A stretch of DNA of 64,000 nucleotides from Hymenobacter sp. IS2118 (GCF_000715495.1 NZ_JNLX01000087.1:17877-81876), one strand, 5' to 3'; shown: positions 1-9,576, counted from the stretch's first letter. Notes: generated by a model not told the origin, from the sequence alone. Made by a program: numbers and translations.

Positions 1-604
1 GGTGAATGCGCATGAAGCGCCGGGCGGGCAGCTTTTCCTCCATCGCCTTCAGGCTCATGAGCGAAAGCAGGGCGCGCGGCGTGCTTTTGAGGTGCACTTT
101 CACGTAGTCCTTCAGGCCCTCCACGTACAAAATGTCGCTCAGGGCCACCCGTACCAGCTGGTAATCGGCCTTCAGAAACAGGTACTCCTCTTCGTCGGGA
201 GCGGTGGGCGCGGGGGGGGCGTGCTGGGCCGTGCGTTCGGCGTAGGCCCGCGCCTTGCCGGCCGCCCGCAAAAACTCCTCGTAGTTAAAGGGTTTCAACA
301 AATAGTCGAGCGCATCGACGCGGTAGCCATCCACGGCGTACTGGCTGAAAGCGGTGGTGAAGATGACACGGGGCCCGTCGGGGCCCAGCACCCTGGCCAG
401 CTCCAGGCCGGTCAGCTCCTGCATCTGAATATCGAGGAAGGCCAGCTCCACGGTGCCGGGGTGCTCGTGCAGGTATTTCAGGGCCTCCACGCCACTCCCA
501 AACCGACCCACCAGCTCCAAAAACGGCGTTTTCTGGATGAAAGAAACCACCAGCCCCAGGGCCAGCGGCTCGTCGTCAACGGCAATGCATTTGAGGGAGG
601 TCAT
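1..604 (-). CDS. LytTR-family response regulator (3' end outside window)
   Basis: About 201 residues are visible, read leftward from an ATG at 602-604; the C-terminus lies beyond the window. The N-terminal half is a receiver (REC) domain: the acidic pair D10-D11 follows the first strand, D58 in LAFLDIQMQ is the likely phospho-acceptor, and FTTAF and LLKPF supply the conserved Thr and Lys. From about residue 140 a LytTR DNA-binding domain begins (YLFLKADYQLVRV, then ILYVEGLKDYVKVHL). It is presumably the partner of the LytS-type kinase ending at 841 on the same strand. A 236-nt gap holding a large hairpin and a microsatellite separates the two genes, so output may differ between them. Family assignment is secure; the regulated genes are unknown. 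Confidence 0.93.
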   Translation of the reverse strand, partial: MTSLKCIAVDDEPLALGLVVSFIQKTPFLELVGRFGSGVEALKYLHEHPGTVELAFLDIQMQELTGLELARVLGPDGPRVIFTTAFSQYAVDGYRVDALDYLLKPFNYEEFLRAAGKARAYAERTAQHAPPAPTAPDEEEYLFLKADYQLVRVALSDILYVEGLKDYVKVHLKSTPRALLSLMSLKAMEEKLPARRFMRIH

Positions 605-627
605 GTGGCGGGGGGGGTTGGGGTTGG

Positions 628-770
628 ACGTTCACCCCATCCCCTAGCCCCTTCCCCTCCGGGGGAAGGGGAACTAGTTCTAGTCTTATGATAGGCTGTT
701 TTTATACACTAGAGCTAGCTCTAGTCCCCCTTCCCCCAGAGGGGAAGGGGCTAGGGGATGGGGTGAACGT
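628..770. repeat. Long imperfect palindrome between kinase and regulator genes
   Basis: Two arms of about 49 nt (628-677 and 721-770) are inverted copies differing at only a few positions, separated by a 43-nt loop. Each arm contains its own small hairpin (CCCCTYYGGGGG type). The element lies 24 nt upstream of the response-regulator start, so in the kinase-regulator transcript it would fold as a strong hairpin just before the regulator. A relative built on CCCTAnCCC is at 53299-53379. It looks like a dispersed intergenic palindrome rather than a simple terminator. Confidence 0.85.
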
Positions 771-804
771 AACAGACGAGGTTAAAAAGTTACAGACAAA
801 ATCA

Positions 805-854
805 CTACCTACCTACCTACCTACCTACCTACCTACCTACCTACCTACCTACCT
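805..854. repeat. CTAC tetranucleotide microsatellite
   Basis: About 12.5 uninterrupted copies of CTAC. On the minus strand this is (GTAG)n, and the histidine kinase stop codon (TAG at 841-843) lies inside it. A four-base unit with an embedded TAG gives a stop in every reading frame within 12 nt, so copy-number changes cannot extend the protein by more than a few residues. Confidence 0.95.
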
Positions 855-1935
855 CCTCCCCCACCGTCAGGGTGAGGAGAACCAGGAATTCGTTGGTGGG
901 TGTGTGCTCGTCGACTACCAGCGTGAACCGGCCCGGATACAGCAGGTCGAGGCGGCGGCGGGTGTTCACGAGGCCGATGCCGTTGCTGCCGGCCATGTCG
1001 GTGGAGGGCAGGGGCAGCAGGGTGTTGCGCACCTCCAGCGCCAGCACGTGGGGCGTGGGCTGGCGCAGGGCCACGAAAATAGTGCTGGCCTGGGTGGCGG
1101 CCACACCGTGCTTGAAGGCGTTTTCGAGGAAGGGCAGCAGCAGCATGGGTGCCACGGACACGTCGTGCATGGGCTCGGGCCGCTCGAAGGTGACGGTGAC
1201 CCGCTCATCGAGCCGGAGCTGCATGAGGGTGATGTAGTCTTGCACGAACGCAATTTCCTGGCTCAGCCGGGTGTGGCCGCCGGCGCTGTCGTAGAGCACG
1301 TAGCGCATCATGCGCGAGAGGCGGTGAATGGCGGTGCGCGCCTGCTCGCCGTCGAGCAGCGTGAGGGCGTAGATGTTGTTGAGGGTGTTGAAGAAGAAGT
1401 GCGGGTTGATTTGGGCCTTGAGCACCGACAGCTCGGAGCTGATGCGCTGCTGCTCCTGCGACTGCCGCAGCTGGGCGTCGAGCTGCCACTTCTGCACCAC
1501 CGTGATGCTGGTGGCAATGCCCTGCACCAGCAGCGTGGTGAGCAGGCCCACGAAATCGAACCGCGGGCCGGACGAACGCAACAGTCGGGGCCGGCCCGCT
1601 GCTGCCTCAAATGCCTTGTTCATCAGCTCGGGCAGATTAAGGCCCGCTTCGAGGGCGCGGCTGAACAGCAGCACGCCCAGCGTAGTGCCCACCAGGGCCA
1701 GCCCAAACCACCCCGTGCGCCCCTGAAACAGCAGCCGGGGCACGCTTATTCGGGCCGTGAGGTAGTACGAAGCCACCCAAACCAAAAACATCAGCCCCTG
1801 CCGCACCCAAAATTCCGGAGGCATCACGAGCCGGCCCGTAAGCGGCTGAATCAGCAGGAAAGTAAGTCCGAACAGTCCCCACACCAGCACGTGCACGAGC
1901 GGACTGAGGTAGCGACGGGGCGTGAGTGGGGGCAT
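841..1935 (-). CDS. LytS/YehU-type sensor histidine kinase (His_kinase family)
   Basis: This is a 364-residue membrane kinase. Four hydrophobic segments (about residues 12-30, 45-62, 76-92 and 128-145) are followed by a short coiled stretch rich in Q and E (about 150-170). The His_kinase motif QINPHFFFNTLNN has H179 as phospho-acceptor, and an ATPase region carries LLLPFLENAFKHGV (N box) and NGIGLVNTRRRL (G box). The frame is open to 2088, but the ATG at 1935 is preferred because it starts right before the first membrane helix. The longer version would translate the repeat-bearing region between divergent genes. It probably phosphorylates the LytTR regulator encoded downstream. The input signal is unknown. 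Confidence 0.92.
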   Translation of the reverse strand: MPPLTPRRYLSPLVHVLVWGLFGLTFLLIQPLTGRLVMPPEFWVRQGLMFLVWVASYYLTARISVPRLLFQGRTGWFGLALVGTTLGVLLFSRALEAGLNLPELMNKAFEAAAGRPRLLRSSGPRFDFVGLLTTLLVQGIATSITVVQKWQLDAQLRQSQEQQRISSELSVLKAQINPHFFFNTLNNIYALTLLDGEQARTAIHRLSRMMRYVLYDSAGGHTRLSQEIAFVQDYITLMQLRLDERVTVTFERPEPMHDVSVAPMLLLPFLENAFKHGVAATQASTIFVALRQPTPHVLALEVRNTLLPLPSTDMAGSNGIGLVNTRRRLDLLYPGRFTLVVDEHTPTNEFLVLLTLTVGEEVGR

Positions 1936-2101
1936 AGGCAGGCGGGAATTCCGAACAAACTTAGCGACTGCCAAGAGCCGCAACCGCCGCAAACCGATTG
2001 CCGGGGGAATTGTATCGACGGCGGGCCGCGTTTCATCGGCCGGGCGGCGACTGGGTGTTGCCGTCAACTGACAACTAACAACCAGCAACTAGCTTGCACC
2101 C
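1936..2101. other. Divergent intergenic region with a repeat half-site
   Basis: This region separates the leftward kinase from the rightward pullulanase and must hold both promoters. No clear TAnnTTTG box is seen. At 2063-2091 lies a run rich in CAACTGACAAC and AACAACCAGCAAC. The same words recur in the palindrome at 38851-38920, so this is one arm of a dispersed repeat. Confidence 0.5.
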
Positions 2102-4096
2102 ATGACCCGCCCCTTCCTGCTACTACTTGTGCTGCTTTCCGCTGCTTTGGCCGCTCCGGCCCAGTCCCTCCCCGATTTCGCCAGCTACCCCGTGTACCAC
2201 GGCCCCGACCTGGGCCTGACCTGGCGTGGGGGCCGGGCCACCCTGCGCGTGTGGGCCCCCACCGCCGACGCGCTGCGGCTGCGCCTCTACGTTGCCGGCA
2301 CCGGCGGCATCCCCACCGCCGACTATGCCATGACCAAAGCCCAGGCCGGCACCTGGACCTACGCCCTGCCGGCCGGCACCACCGGCTTTTACTCAGTGCA
2401 AGCCACCATCAAAGGCAAGCAAATGGCCGAAGTAGTGGACCCCTACGCCCACGCCGTGGGTTTGAACGGCCTACGCGGCGCCGTGCTCAACCCCGCGCTG
2501 GCGGCCCCACCCGCCTGGGCCGACGACCGGCGGCCGGCCCTCAAGCAGGCTACGGACATCGTGATTGGCGAAATGCACATCCGCGACCTGAGCATGCACC
2601 CGCAGTCGGGTATTCGGGCCAAGGGTAAGTACCTGGGGGTGGCACAGGTGGGCACCCGCGGCCCCGGCGGCGTGGCCACCGGCCTGGAGCACCTCGTGGA
2701 GCTGGGCCTGACCCACGTACACCTGCTGCCCACCAACGACTTCGCGAGCATCGACGAAGCCGCGCCTGCCAGTGCCAACCGCTACAACTGGGGCTACGAC
2801 CCGCTGAACTACTCCGTGCCCGAAGGCACCTACGCCACCGACGCCGCCGACCCGGCCGCCCGCATCCGCGAGTTCAAGCAGATGGTGGGCAACCTGCACG
2901 GCCAGGGCCTGCGCGTGGTGCTCGACGTGGTGTATAACCACACCGCCGATGCCGCCCGCAGCAGCTTCGAGCAGCTGGTGCCCGGCTACTACTACCGCCA
3001 CCGGCCCGATGGCACGCTCTCCGACGCGGCCGCCTGCGGCAACGAAGTAGCCTCGGAGCGGCCGATGGTGCGCAAGCTCATCGTGGAATCGGTGGCGCAC
3101 TGGGCGCGGGAATACCACGCCGACGGCTTCCGCTTCGACCTCATGGGCATTATCGATATGGAGACGATGCGCGCCGTGCGCGTGGCCCTCGACCTGCAGG
3201 ACCACAGCATTTTCGTGTACGGCGAAGGCTGGACCGCCGGCCCCTCGCCCCTGCCCGAAGCCCGCCGCGCCGTGAAGGCCAACGTGGGCCGGCTGCCGCG
3301 CATCGCGGCCTTCGGCGACGAGCTGCGCGATGGCGTGAAGGGCCACTACGCCCGCCAGAACGAGCCGGGCTTCGCCAGCGGCCACCCCGGCCTGGAGGAG
3401 AGCGTGAAGTTTGGCATCGTGACCGCCACCCAGCACCCGCAGCTCGATTACAGCAAAGTAAATTATTCGCAGGCACCCTGGGCCACTGCTCCGGCCCAGG
3501 CCATCAACTACGTGGCCTGCCACGACGACCGGGTGCTCTGGGACAAGCTCGTGGTGGCCAACCCCGGCGCCTCGGAAGCCGAATTGATTCGGATGGATTT
3601 GCTCAGCAACACCATCGTATTCACGTCGCAGGGCGTGCCGTTTTTGCCGGTCGGCGACGAGTTTTTGCGCACCAAGGGCGGCTCGCACAACTCCTACAAC
3701 CAGCCCGACAGCGTGAACCAGCTGGACTGGGGCCGCAAGGCCAAATACCAATCGGTGTATGATTTCTACCGCCGCCTCATTGCCCTGCGCCGGGCACACC
3801 CCGCGTTTCGGCTGCCCACCACGGCGCAGGTGCAGCGGCACCTCGAATTTCTGCCCGACGTGCCCGCCGGAGCCATTGCCTACCGCCTGAAAGACCACGC
3901 CGGCGGCGACGCCTGGCAGAACATCGTGGTGATTTTCAACGGCAACCGCACCGCCGTAAACGTGCCCGTTCCCGACGGCAAATACACGCTGGTCCTCAGC
4001 GGCGACCAGCTCAATGAGCGAGGCATCGGCAAGGTGGAGCAAAGCGGCGCGGCCCTGCTCGTTCCCGCCAGCTCCGCCATGATTTTGGTGCAATGA
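2102..4096 (+). CDS. pulA: Secreted type I pullulanase (GH13 family)
   Basis: This 664-residue protein has a cleavable signal peptide (about residues 1-21). An N-terminal CBM48-like beta domain (about 35-130) precedes a GH13 barrel. The pullulanase hallmark YNWGYDP is at 228-234. Conserved region I is VVLDVVYNH (272-280), region II is DGFRFDLM with nucleophile D346, the acid/base is E375 in VYGEGW, and region IV is CHDD. A C-terminal beta domain ends at about 664. Type I pullulanases cut alpha-1,6 branches in pullulan, glycogen or starch; the signal peptide puts this one in the periplasm or outside the cell. No T9SS tail is visible. The last codon overlaps the next start (ATGA), so the downstream lipoprotein is probably co-translated. 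Confidence 0.95.
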   Translation: MTRPFLLLLVLLSAALAAPAQSLPDFASYPVYHGPDLGLTWRGGRATLRVWAPTADALRLRLYVAGTGGIPTADYAMTKAQAGTWTYALPAGTTGFYSVQATIKGKQMAEVVDPYAHAVGLNGLRGAVLNPALAAPPAWADDRRPALKQATDIVIGEMHIRDLSMHPQSGIRAKGKYLGVAQVGTRGPGGVATGLEHLVELGLTHVHLLPTNDFASIDEAAPASANRYNWGYDPLNYSVPEGTYATDAADPAARIREFKQMVGNLHGQGLRVVLDVVYNHTADAARSSFEQLVPGYYYRHRPDGTLSDAAACGNEVASERPMVRKLIVESVAHWAREYHADGFRFDLMGIIDMETMRAVRVALDLQDHSIFVYGEGWTAGPSPLPEARRAVKANVGRLPRIAAFGDELRDGVKGHYARQNEPGFASGHPGLEESVKFGIVTATQHPQLDYSKVNYSQAPWATAPAQAINYVACHDDRVLWDKLVVANPGASEAELIRMDLLSNTIVFTSQGVPFLPVGDEFLRTKGGSHNSYNQPDSVNQLDWGRKAKYQSVYDFYRRLIALRRAHPAFRLPTTAQVQRHLEFLPDVPAGAIAYRLKDHAGGDAWQNIVVIFNGNRTAVNVPVPDGKYTLVLSGDQLNERGIGKVEQSGAALLVPASSAMILVQ

Positions 4097-5061
4097 AGCG
4101 GTTCAAGCAGCTTGGTGGTTTGTGGTTTGCTATCCTGAGTGCAGGAATTACCGGTCTGGGCGCATGCACGGGCATTCGCCGGGCCGAAGACGTGCAGCTG
4201 ATTACCACCGACCTGGATAATTTCTGGGCGGCGTATCCGGCCGTGTTGTCGGACACGGCCAACGCGGCGGCGGTATTCGAGCAACGCTATTTTGCGCCCG
4301 GCTCGCCGGGGCTGCGCGAATACTACGAAAACCGCTACCAGAGCCAGCCGCTCCGCTTCGCCCGCGCCGTTACGCAGCACCCGCGCTTCTACTCCTCGGC
4401 CCGGCCCACGATGCTGGCCATAGCGGCGCAAAAGCCGCAGATTCTGGCGGCGTTCCGACGCTTACAGGCGCTTTATCCGCCCGTTCGTTTCAACAATATT
4501 TATTTTCTGGTGGGCGGTTTTCGCGGTAGTACCGCGCAACGCGAAGGGTTGCTAATCGGGGTTGAATACCTCGTCGTAGGCCCTGATGTCGACACTTCCG
4601 AACTAACCTTGGTGCAGCGGAATCGGTGCGCGCCGGTCACGGCCGTGCCCGCGATGGTGACGCATGAGATGATTCACAATACCCAGCAACCAGCCGATGG
4701 CACCCTGCTAAGCGCGGCCATTCGTGAGGGCATGGGCGATTTCGTGGCCGAGCTGGTAACCGGCATACCCGGCACCAACGCGCGGCTGCACCCCTACGGG
4801 CAAGCGCACGAGCGGGAGCTATGGCAGACTTTCCGGCAGCAAATGCACGGCCGCAACACCGATAACTGGCTCGCCAACCCGCAGCAGGAAACCGCCCAAA
4901 AGCCCTGCGACCTGGGCTATTACGTGGGCTACAAAATTTGCCAGGCCTACTACAACAAGGCCGTGGACAAGCAGCAGGCAGTAGCCGATATGCTGACCAC
5001 CAAAGATTTCAACGGCTTTTTGGCGCAGAGTGCGTACGGCACGCAATGGGTGGCGCGGTAG
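4093..5061 (+). CDS. Lipoprotein with a zinc-protease HExxH motif (DUF2268/gluzincin-like)
   Basis: 322 residues. The N-terminus is a lipoprotein signal with lipobox LGAC (Cys at about 25). The core motif THEMIHN gives H191-E192-x-x-H195, and REGMGDF places E212 about 17 residues later, the spacing expected for a third zinc ligand in gluzincins. This resembles putative Zn proteases of the DUF2268/GldB-like group in Bacteroidota. The start overlaps the pullulanase stop by 4 nt, which implies one operon and perhaps a shared envelope role. Substrate is unknown, and activity is inferred only from the motif. Confidence 0.75.
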   Translation: MKRFKQLGGLWFAILSAGITGLGACTGIRRAEDVQLITTDLDNFWAAYPAVLSDTANAAAVFEQRYFAPGSPGLREYYENRYQSQPLRFARAVTQHPRFYSSARPTMLAIAAQKPQILAAFRRLQALYPPVRFNNIYFLVGGFRGSTAQREGLLIGVEYLVVGPDVDTSELTLVQRNRCAPVTAVPAMVTHEMIHNTQQPADGTLLSAAIREGMGDFVAELVTGIPGTNARLHPYGQAHERELWQTFRQQMHGRNTDNWLANPQQETAQKPCDLGYYVGYKICQAYYNKAVDKQQAVADMLTTKDFNGFLAQSAYGTQWVAR

Positions 5062-5213
5062 GTTTGCGGCCCAGGTTAGGCCGGCGCCGTAAGCATCATA
5101 CCGCTTGGCAGGAGTTTCCGCGCTTTCCGGCTGTTTGCGGGCGGCGGCCGTAAACCCGGTGGCAGGGGCCGCCACCTTTCGCGGCCTTTCGCATCATCCC
5201 GATACCATTTATT

Positions 5214-5924
5214 ATGTCGACCACCGAGCCTAAATTCACCGTTGAGCGTTTGTCCTTCACTTCGTTAACTGAGCTGCCCAACTCCTGGCAGAACTCGGAC
5301 TACAAAGAGCTGCTGAAGAAGATGAACTACGAGAACCCGGACGCCATCAGCGAAGCCGAGCTGAAGGACATGTGCCTGATGTCGTTCACTGATATGGAGC
5401 CGCGCGAGGCCGCCGAAATCGTGCTGGGCTACTTGTTTCCGGAGCAGCTGAACGCCGGCCAGATTGAGAACCTCTCGCATCAGATGCTGACGGAAAAGCT
5501 ATGGGAAGAAAACCCCGAGCTGCCGCTGCACGAAGGCTTCTACAAAGCCACGCAACTGCTGCACACCGCGTTCAACGGCACTTTTCCCCGCACCCAGGCC
5601 GTGGAGTTTCAGGTGAAATGCACCGCCGAGAACGCCGAAGACCTCGCCCTGTTTGCCGAGGCGCCCGAAGCCCCGCTCCTACGCCTGCTGGCCCAGGGCC
5701 TGCCCGATAGCGCGCTGCTCAACCGGCTGTTTTCGACCCACCTGGCCGGCACCGAATTCGAGGAAGCCAAGTCGATAATCTGGGAGTTGAAAACGGTTGA
5801 AAAGACCGATTCTTCTCTCACTTTCGACGTCACCAGCTCTACCAGCTGGCTGGAAGAATTCAAGTACGCCGATACCTACGAGGCTACTACGCACGCCGAC
5901 GCAGTAGTGGAAACAGAGGAGTAA
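5214..5924 (+). CDS. Uncharacterised acidic cytosolic protein
   Basis: 236 residues, starting at ATG 5214. There is no signal peptide and no membrane segment, and the protein is rich in Glu, Leu and Ala. The first 120 residues look helical with repeated acidic stretches; the last 20 residues are Thr/Ala/Glu rich. Codon usage matches neighbouring genes and a hairpin follows directly, so it is probably a real single gene. I recognise no family and assign no function. Confidence 0.7.
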   Translation: MSTTEPKFTVERLSFTSLTELPNSWQNSDYKELLKKMNYENPDAISEAELKDMCLMSFTDMEPREAAEIVLGYLFPEQLNAGQIENLSHQMLTEKLWEENPELPLHEGFYKATQLLHTAFNGTFPRTQAVEFQVKCTAENAEDLALFAEAPEAPLLRLLAQGLPDSALLNRLFSTHLAGTEFEEAKSIIWELKTVEKTDSSLTFDVTSSTSWLEEFKYADTYEATTHADAVVETEE

Positions 5925-5932
5925 ACGCCTTT

Positions 5933-5971
5933 CCGCCAGCAGCGGCCTCTTCGGGAGGACACTGCTGGCGG
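5933..5971 (+). terminator. Hairpin after the orphan gene
   Basis: Ten-base arms (CCGCCAGCAG at 5933-5942 and CTGCTGGCGG at 5962-5971) flank a 19-nt loop, 9 nt after the stop codon at 5924. The following CTTATTT is only a weak T tract, so termination may be inefficient. Confidence 0.55.
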
Positions 5972-6053
5972 CTTATTTAGGAGCGGTACAACTACCTTCC
6001 GTTAATTTGGTGTTGCTGGTGCGTGCCGGCGCCCTGGCCCGCGGCTTATTGCT

Positions 6054-9000
6054 ATGAAATCATTCCCTGTCCGTCGGCTCCTGGCTTCGCTGCTGCTGCT
6101 TGGGGTGCTGGGAGCTGGGATGGCAGTGTGGCTGCTGGGCACCGAATACGCCCGCAAACGCCTGGCCCAGGCCGTGCGCGAAGGCCTGACGCACGATTCG
6201 GAGCTGGTGGTTGGGCCTTTTGAGGTTGACTTTTCGCCGTGGCGCGACTTCCCCTACCTCACCGCCTCCCTGCACCACCTCAGCCTGACGGATACCGCCT
6301 ACCAGCAGCAGGTGCCCGTGCTGCGCATTGCCCGGGCCGACCTGCGCCTGCATTGGGCCGGCTTATTACGGGGCCAGGCCCACGTGACCCGGTTGGTGGT
6401 GAGCGACGTTGATTTCCGGGAACGAGTGGACTCGCTGGGGCATTCCTGGGGCCTGCGGGGCAAGCGCCGCAAGGGCACCGGGAAGGCGCCCACCCTCAAC
6501 CTGGAGCTGGACCAGCTGCTCGTCAACAACTTCCGCATGAGTGCGCACAACGCCTATTCGCGCAGCGAGTTCGGGGCGGAAGTGCGGCAGGCACGCCTCA
6601 CGGCCCGGCTCAGGGGCGGCGTGCTCCAGGTGGCCGGCACCCTGAAGGGGCAGCTGAGCTACCTGCGCACCCGCACCGGCTCCTTGTTTGAGCAGGAGCC
6701 GGTGCAGGCCTGGGTGAACTACCAATACACGTTTGCAAAGCGTGAGGGCCGGCTCTGGAACACCCGCGCCACCCTCAACGAAGACACCATTCAGGTGAGC
6801 GGCACCCACCGCGTGGACCCCAGCCAGCCGGTGGGCACCCTGCTCAAGCTGAAGTTTGTGGGCAACCAGCCCCTGACCGACGTGCTGCACGCGGCCCTAC
6901 CCCCGCGCCTGGAGCCGTACCTGACGGGTGCTACCAGCCCCAGCCACGCCCACATCCAATACACCATCACGGGGCTCAGCGGGCCCACCATCACGCCGCG
7001 CAACGTCCTCACCTTTTCGCTGCGCAACGGCCGCCTGCAATGGCCTGACGCCACCCAGCGCATCAGCCGCTGGGACCTGCAAGGCACCTACGACAACGGG
7101 CCGGCCCACAATCCCACCTCTACCGCCCTGACCCTGCAGCGCTGCCGAATCTATTCGCCCGCAGGACAGCTCGACGCCGCAATCAGTATTCGGGACTTTA
7201 CCCGGCCCTTTGTGGAAGGCCACGTGCGGGGACAAACGGAACTCGGGGAGCTGGCCGCTGTGGTGGTACCGGGCCGCTGGCAGGCCCGCCAGGGTACCGC
7301 CGATATTGACGTGCGGCTGCGCGGGCGGCTGCCGCCGCTGGCCGGCCGGCTCAACCCCCGCCCCCTGCGCCGCAATATGTCGGTGCGTGGCAGCGTCACG
7401 CTGCGCCACGCCTCGTTTGTGGTGCCGGTGCGCGGCGCCGATATTTCGGGCCTCAACGTGCGAGTGGGCCTGCAGGACAGCGTGTGGCGCCTTTCGAACG
7501 CTTCGGGGGTGCTGAATGGCATGACGTTCCGGGCCACGGCGGTGACCACCAATTTGTATGACTACCTGGGGGGGCTGCAACCCAGCGCCCGCATAGCCGG
7601 CACTTTTACGGTGGATGAGCTGCGCATTGACCGCCTGCGGGCGTTGCTGCGGCCGGTGGCCCAGACCAACCGGGCCGGGTTTTCGCCCACCAGCCTGCCC
7701 AAGCCCAGCCGCGCCCCGCGCGACCGAGCGCAGCTGGCCGCCACGCTGGGCAGCGAATTGCTTCCCGCTGGCCTGCTGCTCGATGTGGACCTGCGTTGCC
7801 AGCGCTTGATACTGGCCAGCGATACCCTCAACCAACTGGCCGTGACGGTGCGGCACGACGGCCAGCGCGTGCAGCTCCTCAACCTGGCCGGCCGCGTGTG
7901 GAACGGCGACGTGCGCGGCAACGTGGAATGGCCCACCGACTCTACCAACCAGGTAGCGCCCGTGCAGTACCGGCTGGGCGTGCACTTTGCCACCCTCAAC
8001 TACCAGCAGTTTCTGGCCCGCCTGGCCCGGCCCGACGCCAAAGCGACGCCGCCCACCAAGGCCAAAGGTGCCGCCATTCCGGCCTTGCGCGACCTGCTGC
8101 TGGCGGCCAACGGGCAGCTTAGCCTCGATATTGACCGCCTGGTGTTTCCCGGCAATGAAAGCATCGCGCAGGTGCGCCTGCGGACAAAAAAAACCGGCGG
8201 CCTGCTGCAGGTTCCTTTCCTGCGCTTCCAAACGCCCGGCGGCGGCCAGGGCGAGGCCACCGCCACCGCGCAGCTGGACGGGATGCACCTGCTGGCGGCC
8301 GATGCCGATGTGACTCTGCGCTACAAGTCGCTGGACGTGCAACGGCTGCTTGGCATCGTGGCCAGCCTCACCGCCCCCGCCCAACCGGGCACTTCGGGCC
8401 TGAGCCTGGCGCGGGCCACGCGCCGCGCCACCCGCCGCGCCCTCCGCCAACAAACCCAGCCCGACCCTTCCCTGCTCACCAATGGGGTGCTGAGCGCGGT
8501 GCTGCGCGTGGAGGCCGACGAGGTACGCTACGCCGATGTCAGGGGCCGCGGGCTGCGGCTGGTATCGCGCCTGCTTGAGGGCGAGGCGCGGCTGGACCAG
8601 TGCACCTTCAATGCCTTGGGGGGCCGCATCGGCCTGCGCGGCCTGATGGTGAGTACGCCCGACCGCGCCCATCACCCAACGCAGGCGCAGGTTTCCTTCG
8701 AGGATATTCAACTGCCCGCGCTGTTTGCCACGGCCACCGACATGGGCCTGAGCGTGCTGGATGGCGCCAGCATTCGGGGCACGGTGCGGGGCGAAGCCGA
8801 CCTGCGCACGGACCTTGGCGCGACTTTTCTACCCGATTTAATGCAAACCACGGCCTACCTGAAAACCAATTTGCAGGACCTGGAGCTATTGAATGTGGAG
8901 CCGCTGATGGAGGCCCTCAAATTCATACGGGAGGAGCGCACCCGCCACCTGGTCTTTGAGCCCGTGCGCAGCGAGTTCATCCTAATCAACAACCAGCTGC

Positions 9001-9344
9001 TTATCCCGGACCTGCGCCTGAACAGCAACCTCAGCAGCCTGAACGTGAGTGGCCGCTACGTTCTCCGGGGTCCTACCAGTCTTTTCATTGGCCTCAAGCC
9101 CCTGCAAGCCCTGTTTGGCAATAACGACAAGCGCGTCGAACGCATCCAGGACGGCGAGCCAAAGCGCAACGCCAACCGCAAGCTCACCTACATCAACCTG
9201 CACCGCGCCGCGCCGGGCGACAAGTTCAAGGTGCGGTTTTTTCAGAAGGAAGAGCAGCGCCGTGAACAAGCCACGCTCCAGCAGGAATACCGCGACTTTC
9301 TCCTCACCCAACGCCTGGACACCACTCTACGCGTACTACGCTAA
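6054..9344 (+). CDS. Giant AsmA-like inner-membrane-anchored protein
   Basis: 1,096 residues. One N-terminal transmembrane helix (about 7-28) is followed by a long, beta-rich periplasmic region. The early segment (VVGPFEVDFSPWRDFPYL, then HHLSLTD, then ARADLRLHW) is typical of AsmA N-domains, and an AsmA-like C-terminal region follows (about 640-1000, with RGEADLRTDLG and LEDL-type repeats). AsmA/TamB-type proteins form bridge-like channels thought to move phospholipids between inner and outer membranes. The length is in the range seen for Bacteroidota members. A poor promoter-like TTAATTTG lies at about 6002. The preceding hairpin suggests it is transcribed alone. Family assignment is firm; lipid transport is inferred from the family. 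Confidence 0.85.
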   Translation: MKSFPVRRLLASLLLLGVLGAGMAVWLLGTEYARKRLAQAVREGLTHDSELVVGPFEVDFSPWRDFPYLTASLHHLSLTDTAYQQQVPVLRIARADLRLHWAGLLRGQAHVTRLVVSDVDFRERVDSLGHSWGLRGKRRKGTGKAPTLNLELDQLLVNNFRMSAHNAYSRSEFGAEVRQARLTARLRGGVLQVAGTLKGQLSYLRTRTGSLFEQEPVQAWVNYQYTFAKREGRLWNTRATLNEDTIQVSGTHRVDPSQPVGTLLKLKFVGNQPLTDVLHAALPPRLEPYLTGATSPSHAHIQYTITGLSGPTITPRNVLTFSLRNGRLQWPDATQRISRWDLQGTYDNGPAHNPTSTALTLQRCRIYSPAGQLDAAISIRDFTRPFVEGHVRGQTELGELAAVVVPGRWQARQGTADIDVRLRGRLPPLAGRLNPRPLRRNMSVRGSVTLRHASFVVPVRGADISGLNVRVGLQDSVWRLSNASGVLNGMTFRATAVTTNLYDYLGGLQPSARIAGTFTVDELRIDRLRALLRPVAQTNRAGFSPTSLPKPSRAPRDRAQLAATLGSELLPAGLLLDVDLRCQRLILASDTLNQLAVTVRHDGQRVQLLNLAGRVWNGDVRGNVEWPTDSTNQVAPVQYRLGVHFATLNYQQFLARLARPDAKATPPTKAKGAAIPALRDLLLAANGQLSLDIDRLVFPGNESIAQVRLRTKKTGGLLQVPFLRFQTPGGGQGEATATAQLDGMHLLAADADVTLRYKSLDVQRLLGIVASLTAPAQPGTSGLSLARATRRATRRALRQQTQPDPSLLTNGVLSAVLRVEADEVRYADVRGRGLRLVSRLLEGEARLDQCTFNALGGRIGLRGLMVSTPDRAHHPTQAQVSFEDIQLPALFATATDMGLSVLDGASIRGTVRGEADLRTDLGATFLPDLMQTTAYLKTNLQDLELLNVEPLMEALKFIREERTRHLVFEPVRSEFILINNQLLIPDLRLNSNLSSLNVSGRYVLRGPTSLFIGLKPLQALFGNNDKRVERIQDGEPKRNANRKLTYINLHRAAPGDKFKVRFFQKEEQRREQATLQQEYRDFLLTQRLDTTLRVLR

Positions 9345-9576
9345 GCCAAGCTGCTACGCGGCATCCGCACTGGAAGTGCCGGCAGCCTGAAATAGGGCAG
9401 CACGCATGCACAGCCGCAGAAGGAGTGTTTCTCGCAGAGGGCCACAAATTGCTAACGGTCAATTCTGCGAACCTCGGCGATTTTATCTCGGCGGACCTCG
9501 GCGAGCAGAACGTAATATTTGCCAATTGATGCTTAAGCTACTTGACGCTGAAAAACCCAACAGCCTTGTCTTTCAC
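9345..9576. other. Intergenic region with repeat remnants
   Basis: The stretch holds degenerate copies of CGCAGAGG and CCTCGGCG words (about 9411-9512). Similar CGCAGAGG words build the perfect palindrome at 61296-61390. A TAATATTTG string near 9511 may be a loose -7 box for the following small lipoprotein. No gene is seen. Confidence 0.4.

Noticed and set aside
688..2628. 646-codon rightward open frame
   Set aside because: It is antisense to the histidine kinase and then runs into the pullulanase in another frame; composition is that of a GC-rich shadow frame.
2471..4093. 540-codon leftward open frame
   Set aside because: Shadow of the pullulanase, which has all GH13 motifs; the reverse frame is His/Val/Gly rich with no domain.
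6897..8711. 604-codon leftward open frame
   Set aside because: Shadow of the AsmA-like gene.
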